A stretch of DNA of 64,000 nt from Serratia plymuthica (GTDB lineage: Bacteria; Pseudomonadota; Gammaproteobacteria; Enterobacterales; Enterobacteriaceae), in assembly GCF_018336935.1 (NCBI RefSeq), contig NZ_CP068771.1, positions 1,426,001 through 1,490,000 of the forward strand, written 5' to 3'. This document shows, one piece after another, positions 54,581-64,000 of this stretch. The translations under genes were made by a program, and so were the position numbers. The notes under the pieces are model-generated. The model made no database searches, was not told where the DNA came from, and was given only the letters and a program-made list of their open reading frames with translations. Position 1 is the first letter of the stretch. Every line of letters starts with the position of its first letter.

Positions 54581-56230
54581 TTAGCCGAGCAGGGCTTGCA
54601 GATCCTGCTCAACGGTGGTGATCGGGCGCATGCCGAACTTGTCGTAGAGGATCGCCATCAGGTTGTCGGTCAGGAAGCCCGGAGCGGTCGGGCCGGTGAC
54701 GATGTTTTTTACCCCCAGCGACAACAGCGTCAGCAGGATGACGATCGCCTTTTGCTCAAACCACGACAGCACCAGGCTGAGAGGCAGTTCGTTGACCGTG
54801 CAGCCAAGCGTCTCGGAAAGTTTGACCGCCAGCATGATGGCTGAATAGGCGTCGTTGCACTGGCCGACGTCCAGCAGGCGTGGCAGGCCTTCCAGCGTGC
54901 CGAAGTCCAGCTTGTTGAAGCGGTATTTGCCGCAGGCCAGCGTCATGATCAGGCAATCTTGCGGCACGCTGCGGGCGAAGTCGGTGAAATAGCTGCGCTC
55001 ATCGCGGCTGCCGTCACAACCGCCGACCAGGAACACGTGGCGCAGTTTCTTCTGCGCCACCAGATCGATCACCGTATCGGCGGCGTTGAGCAGCGTCTGG
55101 CGGCCAAAGCCGACGGTGATCATGTGTTCGATCTCGGTATAAGGGAAACCGCTCATGCCCTGCGCCTGGGCGATCACGCGAGCGAAGTCATCTCCTTCCA
55201 GATGGTTAACGCCTGGCCAGCCGACGATGCTGCGCGTCCAGATGCGATCGCCGTAGTTGCCGACGTTAGGATCGATAATGCAGTTGGAGGTCATCAGGAT
55301 GGGGCCGGGGAATTTGGCGAACTCGATTTGCTGGTTCTGCCAGCCGCTGCCGTAATTGCCGACCAGATGTTTGAATTTTTTCAGCTCCGGGTAGCCGTGC
55401 GCCGGCAGCATTTCACCGTGGGTATAGACGTTAACGCCCTGGCCCTCGGTTTGTTCCAGCAGCATGCGCAGATCTTTCAGATCGTGACCGGAGATCAGAA
55501 TCGCTTTGCCCGCTACCGGGCGCACATTCACGCCGCTGGGGATCGGATCGCCATAGGCCTGAGTTTCACCGCGATCGAGGATCGCCATCACGTTGAAGTT
55601 CATTTTGCCGATGCCCATGGCGTTGTTCAGCAGGGTGTCCACGTCGCGCGGCTGGGTGCCGAGCCAGGCCATAAAGGCGTGGTAATCGGCATAGATTTGC
55701 TCGTCGAACTGGCCCAGCACGTGGGCGTGTTCCATATAGGCCGCCGCGCCTTTCAGGCCGTACAGGCACAACATGCGCAGGCCGTGAACGTCATCGCCCA
55801 CCTCGGTTTTGTCGGTGTCGAGGGCGAACTGTGCCGCTTGCTGCAACAGCGCCGGCATGTCGTCGCCGTCGAGTTGCAAACCGGCCAGAGGATGATCGAC
55901 GCGCGCGCCGGCATCCAGCAGCCGGCAGCGCGTGGCCAGCGAGTCGCGCAGCAGGAGGGTTTCCCGCGCGTAACCGATGATGCGTTCAGAGTCGAAGTTG
56001 ACGTTGGTCAGAGTAGAGAAGAAGGCGCGTGGGGCAAAGCTGTCGATATGCTGATCGATAATCCCGAGCGAGCGAGCCTGCAACGCCCAGGCGGACAACC
56101 CCTGCAACGCCGCTACCAGCAGATCTTGCAGATCGGAGGTTTCCGCCGTTTTGCCGCACATACCCTGAGCATACGAGCAGCCGTTGCCTGCCGGGGTTCG
56201 GATGGTTTGTTCACATTGCACACAGAACAT
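54581..56230 (-). CDS. hcp: Hydroxylamine reductase / hybrid-cluster protein Hcp
   Basis: This 549-residue hybrid-cluster protein acts as a high-affinity NO reductase and S-nitrosylase under anaerobiosis and can reduce hydroxylamine. The N-terminal cluster cysteines are in MFCVQCEQT and GCSYAQGMC. Hybrid-cluster ligands appear in the C-terminal half ([26 protein letters not shown] and [10 protein letters not shown]). Length matches E. coli Hcp. hcr follows 56 bp on in the same operon. Confidence 0.95.
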   Translation of the reverse strand: MFCVQCEQTIRTPAGNGCSYAQGMCGKTAETSDLQDLLVAALQGLSAWALQARSLGIIDQHIDSFAPRAFFSTLTNVNFDSERIIGYARETLLLRDSLATRCRLLDAGARVDHPLAGLQLDGDDMPALLQQAAQFALDTDKTEVGDDVHGLRMLCLYGLKGAAAYMEHAHVLGQFDEQIYADYHAFMAWLGTQPRDVDTLLNNAMGIGKMNFNVMAILDRGETQAYGDPIPSGVNVRPVAGKAILISGHDLKDLRMLLEQTEGQGVNVYTHGEMLPAHGYPELKKFKHLVGNYGSGWQNQQIEFAKFPGPILMTSNCIIDPNVGNYGDRIWTRSIVGWPGVNHLEGDDFARVIAQAQGMSGFPYTEIEHMITVGFGRQTLLNAADTVIDLVAQKKLRHVFLVGGCDGSRDERSYFTDFARSVPQDCLIMTLACGKYRFNKLDFGTLEGLPRLLDVGQCNDAYSAIMLAVKLSETLGCTVNELPLSLVLSWFEQKAIVILLTLLSLGVKNIVTGPTAPGFLTDNLMAILYDKFGMRPITTVEQDLQALLG

Positions 56231-56246
56231 AATCGCTTCCTTTTTA

Positions 56247-56269
56247 AAGTTGCATTTTTAATGCTTGTT
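56247..56269. promoter_or_regulatory. NsrR-like operator upstream of hcp
   Basis: The left arm AAGTTGCATTT matches the NsrR half-site AAGATGYATTT at 10 of 11. The right arm TAATGCTTGTT matches the inverted half at 8 of 11, with one central base. It is 17-39 bp upstream of the hcp ATG, where a repressor would block transcription or overlap the start. Confidence 0.6.
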
Positions 56270-56330
56270 TATGAGCATAGATCGGCAACCGGGGCTTAAA
56301 AAGGCTTTTGTGAGGTTACTGCGGGTAAGT

Positions 56331-56344
56331 TTGATTTAACGCAA
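56331..56344. promoter_or_regulatory. FNR-like site upstream of hcp
   Basis: TTGAT-TTAA-CGCAA keeps one perfect FNR half-site and 8 of 10 positions overall, about 100 bp upstream of the hcp start. E. coli hcp-hcr is FNR-activated. Confidence 0.5.
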
Positions 56345-56377
56345 TTTTACTCTGCGGATGGGAATTATTACGTTTTA

Positions 56378-56394
56378 CGGGGGCATAGCCCCCG
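56378..56394 (-). terminator. Hairpin downstream of lysO
   Basis: CGGGGGC-ATA-GCCCCCG, 7 bp after the lysO stop. No T-run follows on the minus strand. Confidence 0.5.
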
Positions 56395-56401
56395 AAAGAG
56401 A

Positions 56402-57298
56402 TCAGGAGAACAGGGCGATCAGCACCGGCGCCAACAGGCTCAGCAGGAAACCGTGCACAATCGCCGGCGGCACCATCTCCAGCCCGCCGCTGCGTTGCAA
56501 CACCGGCAGGGTGAAGTCCATCGAGGTGGCTCCGCACAGGCCCAGCGCCGTGGAACGGCTGCGGCGCACCAGGGTAGGGATCAGCATAATCGCCACCAAC
56601 TCGCGCGCCAGGTCGTTAAAGAAGGCCGCGCTGCCCAGGACCGGGCCATAGGCGTCGGTGATCAGAATACCGGAAAGCGAGTACCAGCCGAAACCGGAGG
56701 CCATCGCCAGCCCGGCCTTGATCGGCAGCCCCAGCAGCTGTGCCGCCAGCGCGCCGCCGGCCAGTGCGCTGACCGTCACCACCGCCGCCACTATCATGCC
56801 GCGTCGGTTAATCACGATTTGGCGCAGCGTCATGCCGCTGTTGCGCAGTTGGATGCCTACCAGCAGCAGCAGGAAAATCAACGCGTATTCACTGCCCTTT
56901 CCGGCAAACTGCAGCCACTGCCATTGCGTCAGGCCAAGCAGGAAGCCGCCGAGCACCACGCCACACAGCTTGAGCGATTCCAGCGCCATATGCAGGCGTG
57001 AAGGCAGTCGTTCCTGTTTATGGCTGTTGCGCCACGGCATTTTGCGTTCCAGCAGCGTCAGCGTCAGCAAGCTGGCGGCCAAGATGCACAGGAAAAACAC
57101 CGAGGCATACTGGAATATCAGCAACAGGTTGCTGCTCAGATCCTCCAGAAACGCCAGGCTGATGCCCATAAAAAAAAGGATCACGTAAACCATCCAGCTC
57201 AACAGGCGATTGATGGCCTGGAGTAAGGTGCGGCTGCGTAAGGGGATGAGGTAACCGGCAATCAGCGGTAACAGAATAATCAACAGTCCTGAATACAT
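56402..57298 (-). CDS. lysO: L-lysine exporter LysO (YbjE)
   Basis: This 298-residue inner-membrane protein, DUF340 family, has about eight membrane segments. These include MYSGLLIILLPLIAGYLI and the C-terminal repeat region with GFGWYSLSGILITDAYGPVLG and LCGATSMDFTLPVLQ, which holds conserved charged residues. It exports lysine and thialysine. The frame reaches 57358, but ATG 57298 matches E. coli. aqpZ, which follows in E. coli, is absent here. Confidence 0.93.
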   Translation of the reverse strand: MYSGLLIILLPLIAGYLIPLRSRTLLQAINRLLSWMVYVILFFMGISLAFLEDLSSNLLLIFQYASVFFLCILAASLLTLTLLERKMPWRNSHKQERLPSRLHMALESLKLCGVVLGGFLLGLTQWQWLQFAGKGSEYALIFLLLLVGIQLRNSGMTLRQIVINRRGMIVAAVVTVSALAGGALAAQLLGLPIKAGLAMASGFGWYSLSGILITDAYGPVLGSAAFFNDLARELVAIMLIPTLVRRSRSTALGLCGATSMDFTLPVLQRSGGLEMVPPAIVHGFLLSLLAPVLIALFS

Positions 57299-57493
57299 GG
57301 AGAAGCTTACGTCCTTTGTTTGTTCGGGTGCCGTGCGCGGATGACCGGCAAGGCCCACACGCTAACCAAAACCATGGCCGGAGTAAAGCGGCAGATTTGA
57401 TGCAGCCCGCTTGACCTGCAAGGGGTTTTTTGACCATGCTCTGGGAAGGTCACCTTCATTGAAGACGGTGACGGCACGCACGGGAGGCGGCAG

Positions 57494-59158
57494 ATGTTCT
57501 TAGAGCGTATCGAGATTGTAGGTTTCCGCGGCATTAATCGGTTGTCCCTGATGCTGGATGACAACACGCTGCTGCTCGGTGAAAACGCCTGGGGTAAATC
57601 CAGCCTGCTCGACGCGCTGACCCTGCTGCTGGCGCCGGAGCAACAGTTATACCGTTTTGAAGTGCATGACTTCCATTTCCCTCCTGGCGAAGAGGCAGCC
57701 AAAGAGCGACATTTGCAGGTGGTGTTTACCTTTTGTGAGAAAGATCTCGGCCATGCCCATCTGCCCCGTTACCGTCATTTGTCGCCGCTATGGGTCAAGG
57801 GTGATGATAACCTGAACCGTATTTATTATCGTTGCGAAGGCGAACTGGCCGATGACGATACGGTGTGCACCTGGCGCAGTTTTTTGGACGCCGAGGGCAA
57901 TGCGATGCAACTGCACCACATTGAACAGCTGGCGCACGCCATTATCCGTATTCACCCGGTATTGCGTTTGCGCGATGCGCGTTTTATTCGTCGCCTGCGG
58001 CCCAGCACGCTCAATGACGAGCACCCTGCCGATAATCAGGCGCTGGCCCAGCAGTTGGATCAACTGACGCGTGAACTGGTGCGCAATCCGCAAAAGCTGA
58101 CCAATGGCGAATTGCGGCAGGGGCTGGCGGCGATGCAGCAATTGCTGGAACACTACTTCGCTGAGCAGGGATCGCAGGTGGCGCGCCCGCGCAGCCACCG
58201 TCTGGATCAAGATCAGGATCAGCAGGCGTGGCGCTCGCTGGACAGCATCAACCGGATGGTCGCTGAACCGAACAGCCGCAGCATGCGGCTGATTTTACTG
58301 GGCATGTTTTCTACGCTGCTACAGGCCAAGGGCAACGTCAAGCTGGACCCGCACGCCCGGCCGTTGCTGCTGGTGGAGGACCCGGAGACCCGGCTGCACC
58401 CGATCATGCTGTCGGTGGCCTGGGGATTACTCAACCAACTGCCGTTGCAACGCATCACCACCACCAATTCCAGCGAACTGGTGTCGCTGGTACCGGTCGA
58501 GCACGTTTGCCGGTTGGTGCGCGAGTCGGGGCGGGTTGCCACCTATCGTATCGGCCCGCGTGGGTTGGGGCAGGAGGACGGGAGGCGCATTGCTTTTCAT
58601 ATTCGCTTTAACCGGCCATCATCGTTGTTTGCCCGCTGTTGGCTGCTGGTGGAAGGCGAGACCGAGGTTTGGTTGTTGAGTGAGCTGGCGCGCCAGTGCG
58701 GTTATCACTTTGAGGCGGAAGGGGTGCGGGTGATTGAATTTGCCCAGTGCGGCCTGAAGCCGCTGTTGAGGTTTGCCCGGCGCATGGGCATTGAATGGCA
58801 TGCGTTGGTTGACGGCGACGAGGCCGGAAAGAAATACGCCAACACCGTGCGCAGTTTGCTGGATAACCACGGCGACAGCGAGCGTGATCGCCTGACCGCG
58901 CTGCCGGCGCCGGATATGGAGCACTTTATGTTCCGCGAAGGGTTCAGCCCGGTCTATCACCGCGTCGCCTCTGTGCCGATCAATGCTCAGATGCCGATAC
59001 GCAAGGTGATCCTGAAGGCGGTGCATCACTCTTCGAAACCCGATCTGGCCATCGAAGTAGCGATGCAGGCCGGCGAGTGGGGCACCGATTCTGTACCGCC
59101 GCTGCTGAAGAAAATGTTCTCGCGCGTGATCTGGCTGGCGCGTGGCCGGGCGGATTAG
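57494..59158 (+). CDS. ybjD: YbjD, OLD-family ATPase/TOPRIM nuclease
   Basis: This 554-residue protein has an N-terminal ABC-type ATPase with Walker A GENAWGKSS near residue 34 and LLVEDPETRLHP as Walker B. A C-terminal TOPRIM domain follows (LLVEGETEVWLLSELARQC, then HALVDGDEAGKKYA with the metal-binding DxD-like residues). The fold is that of phage P2 Old, but the gene belongs to the conserved backbone. Role unknown; DNA repair or defence is plausible. Its stop overlaps the ybjX stop by four bases. Confidence 0.92.
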   Translation: MFLERIEIVGFRGINRLSLMLDDNTLLLGENAWGKSSLLDALTLLLAPEQQLYRFEVHDFHFPPGEEAAKERHLQVVFTFCEKDLGHAHLPRYRHLSPLWVKGDDNLNRIYYRCEGELADDDTVCTWRSFLDAEGNAMQLHHIEQLAHAIIRIHPVLRLRDARFIRRLRPSTLNDEHPADNQALAQQLDQLTRELVRNPQKLTNGELRQGLAAMQQLLEHYFAEQGSQVARPRSHRLDQDQDQQAWRSLDSINRMVAEPNSRSMRLILLGMFSTLLQAKGNVKLDPHARPLLLVEDPETRLHPIMLSVAWGLLNQLPLQRITTTNSSELVSLVPVEHVCRLVRESGRVATYRIGPRGLGQEDGRRIAFHIRFNRPSSLFARCWLLVEGETEVWLLSELARQCGYHFEAEGVRVIEFAQCGLKPLLRFARRMGIEWHALVDGDEAGKKYANTVRSLLDNHGDSERDRLTALPAPDMEHFMFREGFSPVYHRVASVPINAQMPIRKVILKAVHHSSKPDLAIEVAMQAGEWGTDSVPPLLKKMFSRVIWLARGRAD

Positions 59159-60123
59159 GCTCCCGGCAATCTTGTCGGGGGGCTGAAATGTTCAGCCATT
59201 CCCTGTTCCAGTTCATCCAGAAATTGATAACGGCGGCGGTATTCTGCCCGTTTCTTGCTGACCACCTCATCGATAGGTTTGCGCGTGATGCGTTCCGGCA
59301 GCAGGAAGTAACCGCTGTCGAGCATCTTGCCGCCCATTGAACTCCAGAACTGATCGTAATCGGCGTGCAGCTGATCTTTCTTTTTACTGTGATAACGCCA
59401 GTTTTGATAGATATGGGTGGCATTGCCCACCGCCACTATTTGACGAATGCCCAGATGATGCGCCAGCGCGCAAATGCCTTCCAGCACCAGCCGTTTCGGA
59501 AACAGCCCGTGACATTCTTTGGTGGCGAGCTGGATTTCCGCGTGCGGCACCTGGTGGTTGGCTCCCTGCAAACCGCCGATGAACAGCGTCGGCTGTTGCT
59601 GATAGTGCAGCAGCGCAAAGGTGATTTCCGCCAGCATAATGCCGGCGGCATTGCGCAGCAGCAGGGTGGTTTCCCCTTCTTTGTTCAGATGGTCGATGGC
59701 TGACAGTTCCAGCGAAACCGGTTCGCCGCTTTTGCCGGTGATGCTGGCCAGCACCAAGGGTTTGTTCAGGTGACCGATCTGCATTTTCAGCGGCATGCGC
59801 TGCGCGATGAGATCATAGTGATCGCGCAGGGCGAACAGGCACTCGATCTTGCTCATGTTTGCCGCCAGATAGGGGCGATGCAGCTTGCAGGGCAGATTGG
59901 GCTGAGCGCTCAGAATCTCATCCAGCAGGGGATTGGACGCCAGCGTATTCAGCAGGGCACCGGTAGTGCGCCAGTTAAACAGCGAGCGGCCGATAAACTT
60001 CAGGCGGAATGAGGTTTTCTTCCAGGCTTTACTTGGCGCCATATCGCCATTGATCAGTGCCGTCATCAGTTGCCAACCGTTGAGCTGGCGTGCAGATACG
60101 AGTGGATAGCTGAGCTGAGACAT
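59155..60123 (-). CDS. ybjX: VirK/YbjX family protein (DUF535)
   Basis: This 322-residue protein has the DUF535 blocks LRDHYDLIAQRMPLKMQIGHL, LLHYQQQPTLFIGGLQGANHQVPHAEIQLATKECHGLFPKRLVLEGI and the C-terminal GYFLLPERITRKPIDEVVSKKRAEYRRRYQFLDEL. Homologues such as Salmonella VirK help resist antimicrobial peptides and are PhoP-controlled. No clear PhoP box was found upstream here. ATG 60123. Confidence 0.92.
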   Translation of the reverse strand: MSQLSYPLVSARQLNGWQLMTALINGDMAPSKAWKKTSFRLKFIGRSLFNWRTTGALLNTLASNPLLDEILSAQPNLPCKLHRPYLAANMSKIECLFALRDHYDLIAQRMPLKMQIGHLNKPLVLASITGKSGEPVSLELSAIDHLNKEGETTLLLRNAAGIMLAEITFALLHYQQQPTLFIGGLQGANHQVPHAEIQLATKECHGLFPKRLVLEGICALAHHLGIRQIVAVGNATHIYQNWRYHSKKKDQLHADYDQFWSSMGGKMLDSGYFLLPERITRKPIDEVVSKKRAEYRRRYQFLDELEQGMAEHFSPPTRLPGA

Positions 60124-60536
60124 GATGAAATCCTTGGCAGTGTTGAATGGGGCTATTTCAGCAAGCCTTCGCTAAACGGGAGTTCAATGCTCAACTGTAA
60201 CCAGAGGTGTCTCCACATTGTGTTGAGCTAAGGTTTAGTTACTCCGCACTGTGTACGGCAATGTAACCCTCTTCTCCGCCCAAAATGACCTTCTTGCGCA
60301 ACGCGGTACCCGCTAAACGGCAGGATATTCCGAAGACAACCTCATCTGTTCCTGTAAGTTATCCTTCGGGGGTGGCTCTTAATCCTGCCTTAATACGGAT
60401 ATAAATAGCGCAGGTTATAATCCTGTTCTACTTGCCATGGGTATGATGACTGGCGGATGCAAACCGGACAGGATGTCGGAAAAGCTTTCTGGGATATTTG
60501 AAGTAAGTGATATAAAACAAAAGGATGATGATATTA
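60124..60536. other. Divergent ybjX/macA region
   Basis: This 413-bp spacer has no gene. The decamer CGCTAAACGG occurs twice (60170-60179 and 60311-60320), and GGTTTA half-sites occur singly, without the 11-bp phasing of a PhoP box. Confidence 0.35.
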
Positions 60537-61649
60537 ATGATGTTCAAAGGGCGTAAGCGACGCTGGGGCATGGCACTGATTGTCGTGGTGGCTATCGCCG
60601 CGCTGGCGATCTGGCATTTCAGCCACCCGGCGCCAACCCAGTTTAAAACGGTGAAGGTAGCCAAGCGCGATCTGCAGCAAAACGTTCTGGCGACCGGACA
60701 GCTTGACGCGGTGCGCAAGGTTGACGTTGGCGCACAGGTCAGCGGGCAGCTGGAAAGCCTGGGTGTTGAGATCGGCGATAAGGTGAAAAAAGGCCAGTTA
60801 CTTGGCGTGATCGATCCGCAGCAGGCGCAGAACAGTATCCGCGAGGGCGAGGCGACGCTGCGCGAATTGCACGCTCAGTTGCAACAGGCCCAGGCTGAAC
60901 AGCGGTTGGCGGCGGTGACGCTGCAGCGCAATCAGGCGCTGGCGAAGCTGCAAGCGGTATCGCGCCAGGATCTGGATCAGGCGGCGACGCAACTGGCGGT
61001 AAAGAAGGCGCAGGTCGGCACCATTAATGCGCAGATTGCCCGCAACCAGGCCAGCCTGGATACCGCTAAAATCAATCTGGCGTTTACCCGCATTGAAGCG
61101 CCGATGGACGGAGACGTGGTGCAGATCACCACGCTGCAAGGCCAGACGGTGATCGCGGCGCAACAGGCACCGAACATTCTGACGCTGGCGGATCTCAGCA
61201 CCATGCTGGTGAAGGCGCAGGTGTCGGAAGCGGACGTTATCAACCTCAAGCCGGGCCAGAAAGCCTGGTTTACCGTGCTGGGCGATCCCAACCGGCGTTT
61301 TGACGGCGTGCTGAAAGACATTCAGCCGACGCCGGAAAAGGTTAACAACGCCATCTTTTACTATGCGCGTTTCGAAGTGCCGAACCCCGAAGGGTTGCTG
61401 CGGCTGCAGATGACGGCGCAGGTGCATATTCAACTGGCGGGCGTCAGCCAGGCGCAGGTCATTCCTCTGGCAGCGCTGGGCGATCAAATCGCCGATAACC
61501 GCTACCACGTTGCGGTATTGAAACAGGGCAAGGAAGAGAAACGCGAGGTGAGCATCGGCCTGCGTAATAACATTGACGTACAAATTCTGAGCGGCTTGAG
61601 CATCGGGGATGACGTGATTGTCAGCCGTGGCGGCGCGGAGGCCAACTGA
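60537..61649 (+). CDS. macA: Macrolide efflux periplasmic adaptor MacA
   Basis: This 370-residue membrane-fusion protein links MacB to TolC for export of macrolides, lipopeptides and heme-type compounds. An N-terminal anchor ([17 protein letters not shown]) precedes the lipoyl half-motif [29 protein letters not shown] coiled coil (about 100-180, rich in Gln/Ala) and a second lipoyl half ([25 protein letters not shown]) follow. ATG 60537 has AAGGATG upstream; ATG 60540 is also possible. It overlaps macB by one base. Confidence 0.95.
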   Translation: MMFKGRKRRWGMALIVVVAIAALAIWHFSHPAPTQFKTVKVAKRDLQQNVLATGQLDAVRKVDVGAQVSGQLESLGVEIGDKVKKGQLLGVIDPQQAQNSIREGEATLRELHAQLQQAQAEQRLAAVTLQRNQALAKLQAVSRQDLDQAATQLAVKKAQVGTINAQIARNQASLDTAKINLAFTRIEAPMDGDVVQITTLQGQTVIAAQQAPNILTLADLSTMLVKAQVSEADVINLKPGQKAWFTVLGDPNRRFDGVLKDIQPTPEKVNNAIFYYARFEVPNPEGLLRLQMTAQVHIQLAGVSQAQVIPLAALGDQIADNRYHVAVLKQGKEEKREVSIGLRNNIDVQILSGLSIGDDVIVSRGGAEAN

Positions 61650-63595
61650 TGGCGGCGCTGTTGCAACTGAGTGGCATCCGCCGCAGCTATCAGTCGGGCG
61701 ATCAGACGGTGGACGTGTTGAAAGACGTGAGCCTGAGCATCGACGCCGGTGAAATGGTCGCCATTATGGGGGCCTCCGGCTCTGGCAAGTCTACGTTGAT
61801 GAATATTCTCGGCTGTCTGGACAAGCCCAGCGCCGGCGTGTACCGGGTGGCCGGCCAGGATGTGGCGACGCTGGATGGCGATGCGTTGGCCCGGCTGCGG
61901 CGTGAGCATTTTGGCTTTATCTTCCAGAGATACCATCTGCTGCCTCATCTGAGCGCGGCGCACAACGTTGAGGTGCCGGCGGTCTACGCCGGGCTGGGCA
62001 AGGCGGCACGGCGTGAACGGGCGGTCGCCCTGTTACAGCGCCTTGGGTTGAGTGAACGCGTCGGCTACCGGCCGAGCCAGCTTTCCGGCGGCCAGCAGCA
62101 GCGCGTCAGTATCGCGCGCGCGTTGATGAACGGCGGCCAGGTGATCCTGGCGGATGAACCGACCGGCGCCCTCGACAGCCATTCTGGCGAAGAGGTAATG
62201 ACTATCCTCAAGCAACTGCGAGCGCAGGGGCATACGGTGATTATCGTTACTCACGATCCGGCTGTCGCTCAGCAGGCCGAGCGGATCATTGAAATCCGCG
62301 ACGGCGAGATCATTGCCGACTCACGCCCGGCGCAGCAGGGCAATCCGAATGCCAAATCGTTGGAACTGGTTGCACCCGCGCCATCCTGGCAGCAGACGAC
62401 CGGCCGTTTTCGCGAGGCGCTGGTGATGGCCTGGCGGGCGATGGCGGCGAATAAAATGCGCACCGCGCTGACCATGTTGGGCATTATCATCGGCATCGCT
62501 TCGGTGGTTTCGATCCTGGTGATCGGCGACGCCGCCAAGCAGATGGTGTTGGCGGATATCAAATCCATCGGCACCAATACAGTGGACATTTATCCCGGCA
62601 AGGACTTCGGCGACGACGATCCGACCTTACGCCAGTCATTGAAGTATGATGATCTCGACGCGTTGCGCGAGCAGCCCTATGTCAGCGCACTGTCGCCTAA
62701 TATCGCCAGCAGCATGCGATTGCGGCTGGGCAACGTCGATGTGGCGGCCAATGTGACCGGGGTCAGCGAGCAGTTTTTCCGCGTCTACGGCATGACCTTC
62801 ACCCAGGGCGGCGGCATTGACCCGTTCCAGGTGCAGTCGCAGTCGCAAACGGTGGTGATCGACGCCAACACCCAGCGCCGGCTGTTCCCGCATCAGAAGA
62901 ATGTGGTGGGTGAGGTGATTCTGGTGGGCAACATGCCGGCGACGGTGGTTGGGGTGGCGAAGGAGAAGCAGTCGATGTTCGGCAGCAGCAAGACGCTGAA
63001 CGTTTGGGTTCCTTACAGCACCATGGCCAACCGGCTGATGGGCAACGCCTATTTTGATTCGATCACCGTGCGTATCCGCGACAATTACAATAGCCAGGAA
63101 GCGGAGCAGCAGCTGACGCGTTTGCTGACTTTGCGCCATGGCAAGAAAGACTTCTTCACCTATAACATGGACAGTTTGGTGCAGACGGCGGAGAAAACCA
63201 CGCGCACGCTACAGCTGTTCCTGACGCTGGTGGCGGTGATTTCGCTGGTGGTCGGCGGGATTGGCGTGATGAATATCATGCTGGTGTCGGTGACGGAGCG
63301 TACGCGTGAGATTGGTATCCGTATGGCGGTGGGCGCTCGCTCCGGCGACGTATTGCAGCAGTTCCTGATTGAAGCGGTGCTGGTGTGCCTGGTTGGCGGC
63401 GCTTTGGGAATTATGCTGTCCTTTGCCATCGGGTTGCTGGTGCAACTGGTGCTGCCGGGTTGGCAGATAAGCTTCCCGCCGGCGGCGTTGCTGAGCGCGT
63501 TTTTGTGTTCCACCGGTATCGGCGTGGCGTTCGGCTATCTGCCCGCGCGCAATGCCGCCCGGCTTAACCCGATTGACGCGCTGGCGCGCGAGTAA
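61649..63595 (+). CDS. macB: Macrolide export ATPase/permease MacB
   Basis: This 648-residue protein has an N-terminal ATPase with Walker [11 protein letters not shown]-loop [11 protein letters not shown], signature [15 protein letters not shown], Walker [13 protein letters not shown] and H-loop VTHDP. The first membrane helix follows near residue 275 ([21 protein letters not shown]), then a large periplasmic MacB-PCD domain and three C-terminal helices. It acts as a mechanotransmitter with MacA and TolC. Confidence 0.96.
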   Translation: MAALLQLSGIRRSYQSGDQTVDVLKDVSLSIDAGEMVAIMGASGSGKSTLMNILGCLDKPSAGVYRVAGQDVATLDGDALARLRREHFGFIFQRYHLLPHLSAAHNVEVPAVYAGLGKAARRERAVALLQRLGLSERVGYRPSQLSGGQQQRVSIARALMNGGQVILADEPTGALDSHSGEEVMTILKQLRAQGHTVIIVTHDPAVAQQAERIIEIRDGEIIADSRPAQQGNPNAKSLELVAPAPSWQQTTGRFREALVMAWRAMAANKMRTALTMLGIIIGIASVVSILVIGDAAKQMVLADIKSIGTNTVDIYPGKDFGDDDPTLRQSLKYDDLDALREQPYVSALSPNIASSMRLRLGNVDVAANVTGVSEQFFRVYGMTFTQGGGIDPFQVQSQSQTVVIDANTQRRLFPHQKNVVGEVILVGNMPATVVGVAKEKQSMFGSSKTLNVWVPYSTMANRLMGNAYFDSITVRIRDNYNSQEAEQQLTRLLTLRHGKKDFFTYNMDSLVQTAEKTTRTLQLFLTLVAVISLVVGGIGVMNIMLVSVTERTREIGIRMAVGARSGDVLQQFLIEAVLVCLVGGALGIMLSFAIGLLVQLVLPGWQISFPPAALLSAFLCSTGIGVAFGYLPARNAARLNPIDALARE

Positions 63596-63602
63596 TAATC
63601 TA

Positions 63603-63658
63603 ACTCCGTCGTATTCAAGCCGCAGGGTATTGGCGGCAACTCGACATTCATGGGATAG
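63603..63658. repeat. Short copy of the palindromic intergenic repeat
   Basis: About 56 bp with TATTCAAGCCGCAG, TGGCGGCAACTCGA and ATTCATGGGATAG, just after macB. It is related to 53347-53401 and to the arms of the element at 37713-37838. Confidence 0.55.
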
Positions 63659-63662
63659 AATA

Positions 63663-63695
63663 AAAAATGCCAGTCGTACGGCGGCTGGCATTTTT
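63663..63695. terminator. Bidirectional terminator macB / cspD
   Basis: The 11-bp stem AAAAATGCCAG/CTGGCATTTTT has an 11-base loop and U-tracts in both directions, between convergent genes. Confidence 0.88.
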
Positions 63696-63726
63696 AGCGG
63701 ACTGCGTTAGGCAGGCTCTGCACCCG

Positions 63727-63948
63727 TTAGGCCAGTGCCTCACTTTCCAGTGGCACAATAAGACTCGCATGGTTCCCTTTTGGCCCTTGGTGCACGTCAA
63801 AACTGACCTGTTGGCCGGCTTTCAGTGTCCTGTACCCATCCATCTTAATCGTTGAATAATGGGCGAATATGTCTTCGCCGCCGCCTTCAGGACAGATAAA
63901 ACCAAACCCTTTGGCGTTGTTGAACCATTTAACAGTACCCGTCTCCAT
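63727..63948 (-). CDS. cspD: Cold-shock-like protein CspD
   Basis: This 73-residue single-stranded nucleic-acid-binding protein inhibits replication in stationary phase and starvation. It has the cold-shock domain with RNP1 KGFGFI (after METGTVKWFNNA) and RNP2-type EDIFAHYS. The longer C terminus (GPKGNHASLIVPLESEALA) and the downstream position of macB identify CspD rather than CspA-type proteins. Confidence 0.94.
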   Translation of the reverse strand: METGTVKWFNNAKGFGFICPEGGGEDIFAHYSTIKMDGYRTLKAGQQVSFDVHQGPKGNHASLIVPLESEALA

Positions 63949-64000
63949 GCTTTTACATCCCTCGCAACGCTATTTTAGGTGAGATGAATAACTGAATTCG

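Noticed and set aside
54959..56299. 446-codon + strand frame opposite hcp
   Set aside because: Antisense shadow; the hcp frame carries all cluster-ligand motifs.
57494..59158. OLD-family gene as a phage or defence island
   Set aside because: It is YbjD, a conserved backbone gene in E. coli order with normal composition.
60124..60536. Possible PhoP box upstream of ybjX
   Set aside because: Only isolated GGTTTA/TAAAC half-sites; no second half-site at 11-bp spacing.
1..64000. tRNA, rRNA, CRISPR arrays or intact insertion sequences
   Set aside because: No cloverleaf-like end sequences, regularly spaced repeats or transposase frames were recognised.

Overview
The window is a chromosomal segment of an enterobacterium, most probably Serratia (S. 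marcescens-like). It is GC-rich, and its gene order follows the E. coli K-12 block yliI-gstB-dacC-deoR-ybjG-rybB-ybjL-ybjM-grxA-ybjC-rimK-ybjN-potFGHI-ybjO-rlmC-artJ-artMQIP-ybjP-ybjQ-amiD-ybjS-ybjT-ltaE-poxB-hcr-hcp-lysO-ybjD-ybjX-macAB-cspD. Serratia-type genes are inserted into that backbone: reverse transsulfuration, sdaCB, deoC, ecotin and a DUF3300 lipoprotein. The genus is inferred from synteny and recalled protein sequences; no search was run. Members of the E. coli order not seen here are mdfA, rcdA, nfsA and aqpZ.

Layout. 0-3.7 kb: the end of a chaperone-usher fimbrial operon (DUF1120-type subunit, usher, chaperone). 3.7-9.1 kb: CorA-family channel, GNAT acetyltransferase, PQQ-type aldose dehydrogenase, GST, HAD phosphatase, 2OG-Fe(II) oxygenase. 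9.1-11.6 kb: cystathionine beta-synthase plus a gamma-lyase-type enzyme. 12-16.1 kb: dacC, then the serine catabolic pair sdaC-sdaB, with a 970-bp AT-rich control region upstream. 17-19.7 kb: deoC-deoR and a divergent aldose-epimerase-like gene, each preceded by a DeoR-like operator. 19.7-21.1 kb: two PAP2 phosphatases (one is YbjG) behind a PmrA-box-like sequence. 21.2-23.9 kb: an exported nucleosidase, ecotin and a serine/threonine dehydratase.

24-28 kb is the accessory region. It is the scar of a P2-like prophage: a cos-like site, a frameshifted C-terminal piece of the portal gene Q and an intact ogr/Delta regulator remain. Cargo around cos consists of an AT-rich gene of unknown function, a hicAB toxin-antitoxin pair and a small membrane protein. 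The scar abuts the 3' end of the sRNA gene rybB, which has a near-consensus sigma-E promoter.

28-64 kb is conserved backbone: transport (ybjL, potFGHI, artPIQM/artJ, lysO, macAB), RNA and protein modification (rlmC, rimK), envelope proteins (ybjP, amiD, DUF3300), redox and anaerobic nitrosative-stress enzymes (grxA, hcp-hcr, poxB), threonine aldolase and cspD. Readable regulation includes tandem ARG boxes upstream of artP and artJ and NsrR-like and FNR-like sites upstream of hcp. A family of palindromic intergenic repeats is present in one long and two short forms. No tRNA, rRNA, CRISPR array or intact insertion sequence was recognised.
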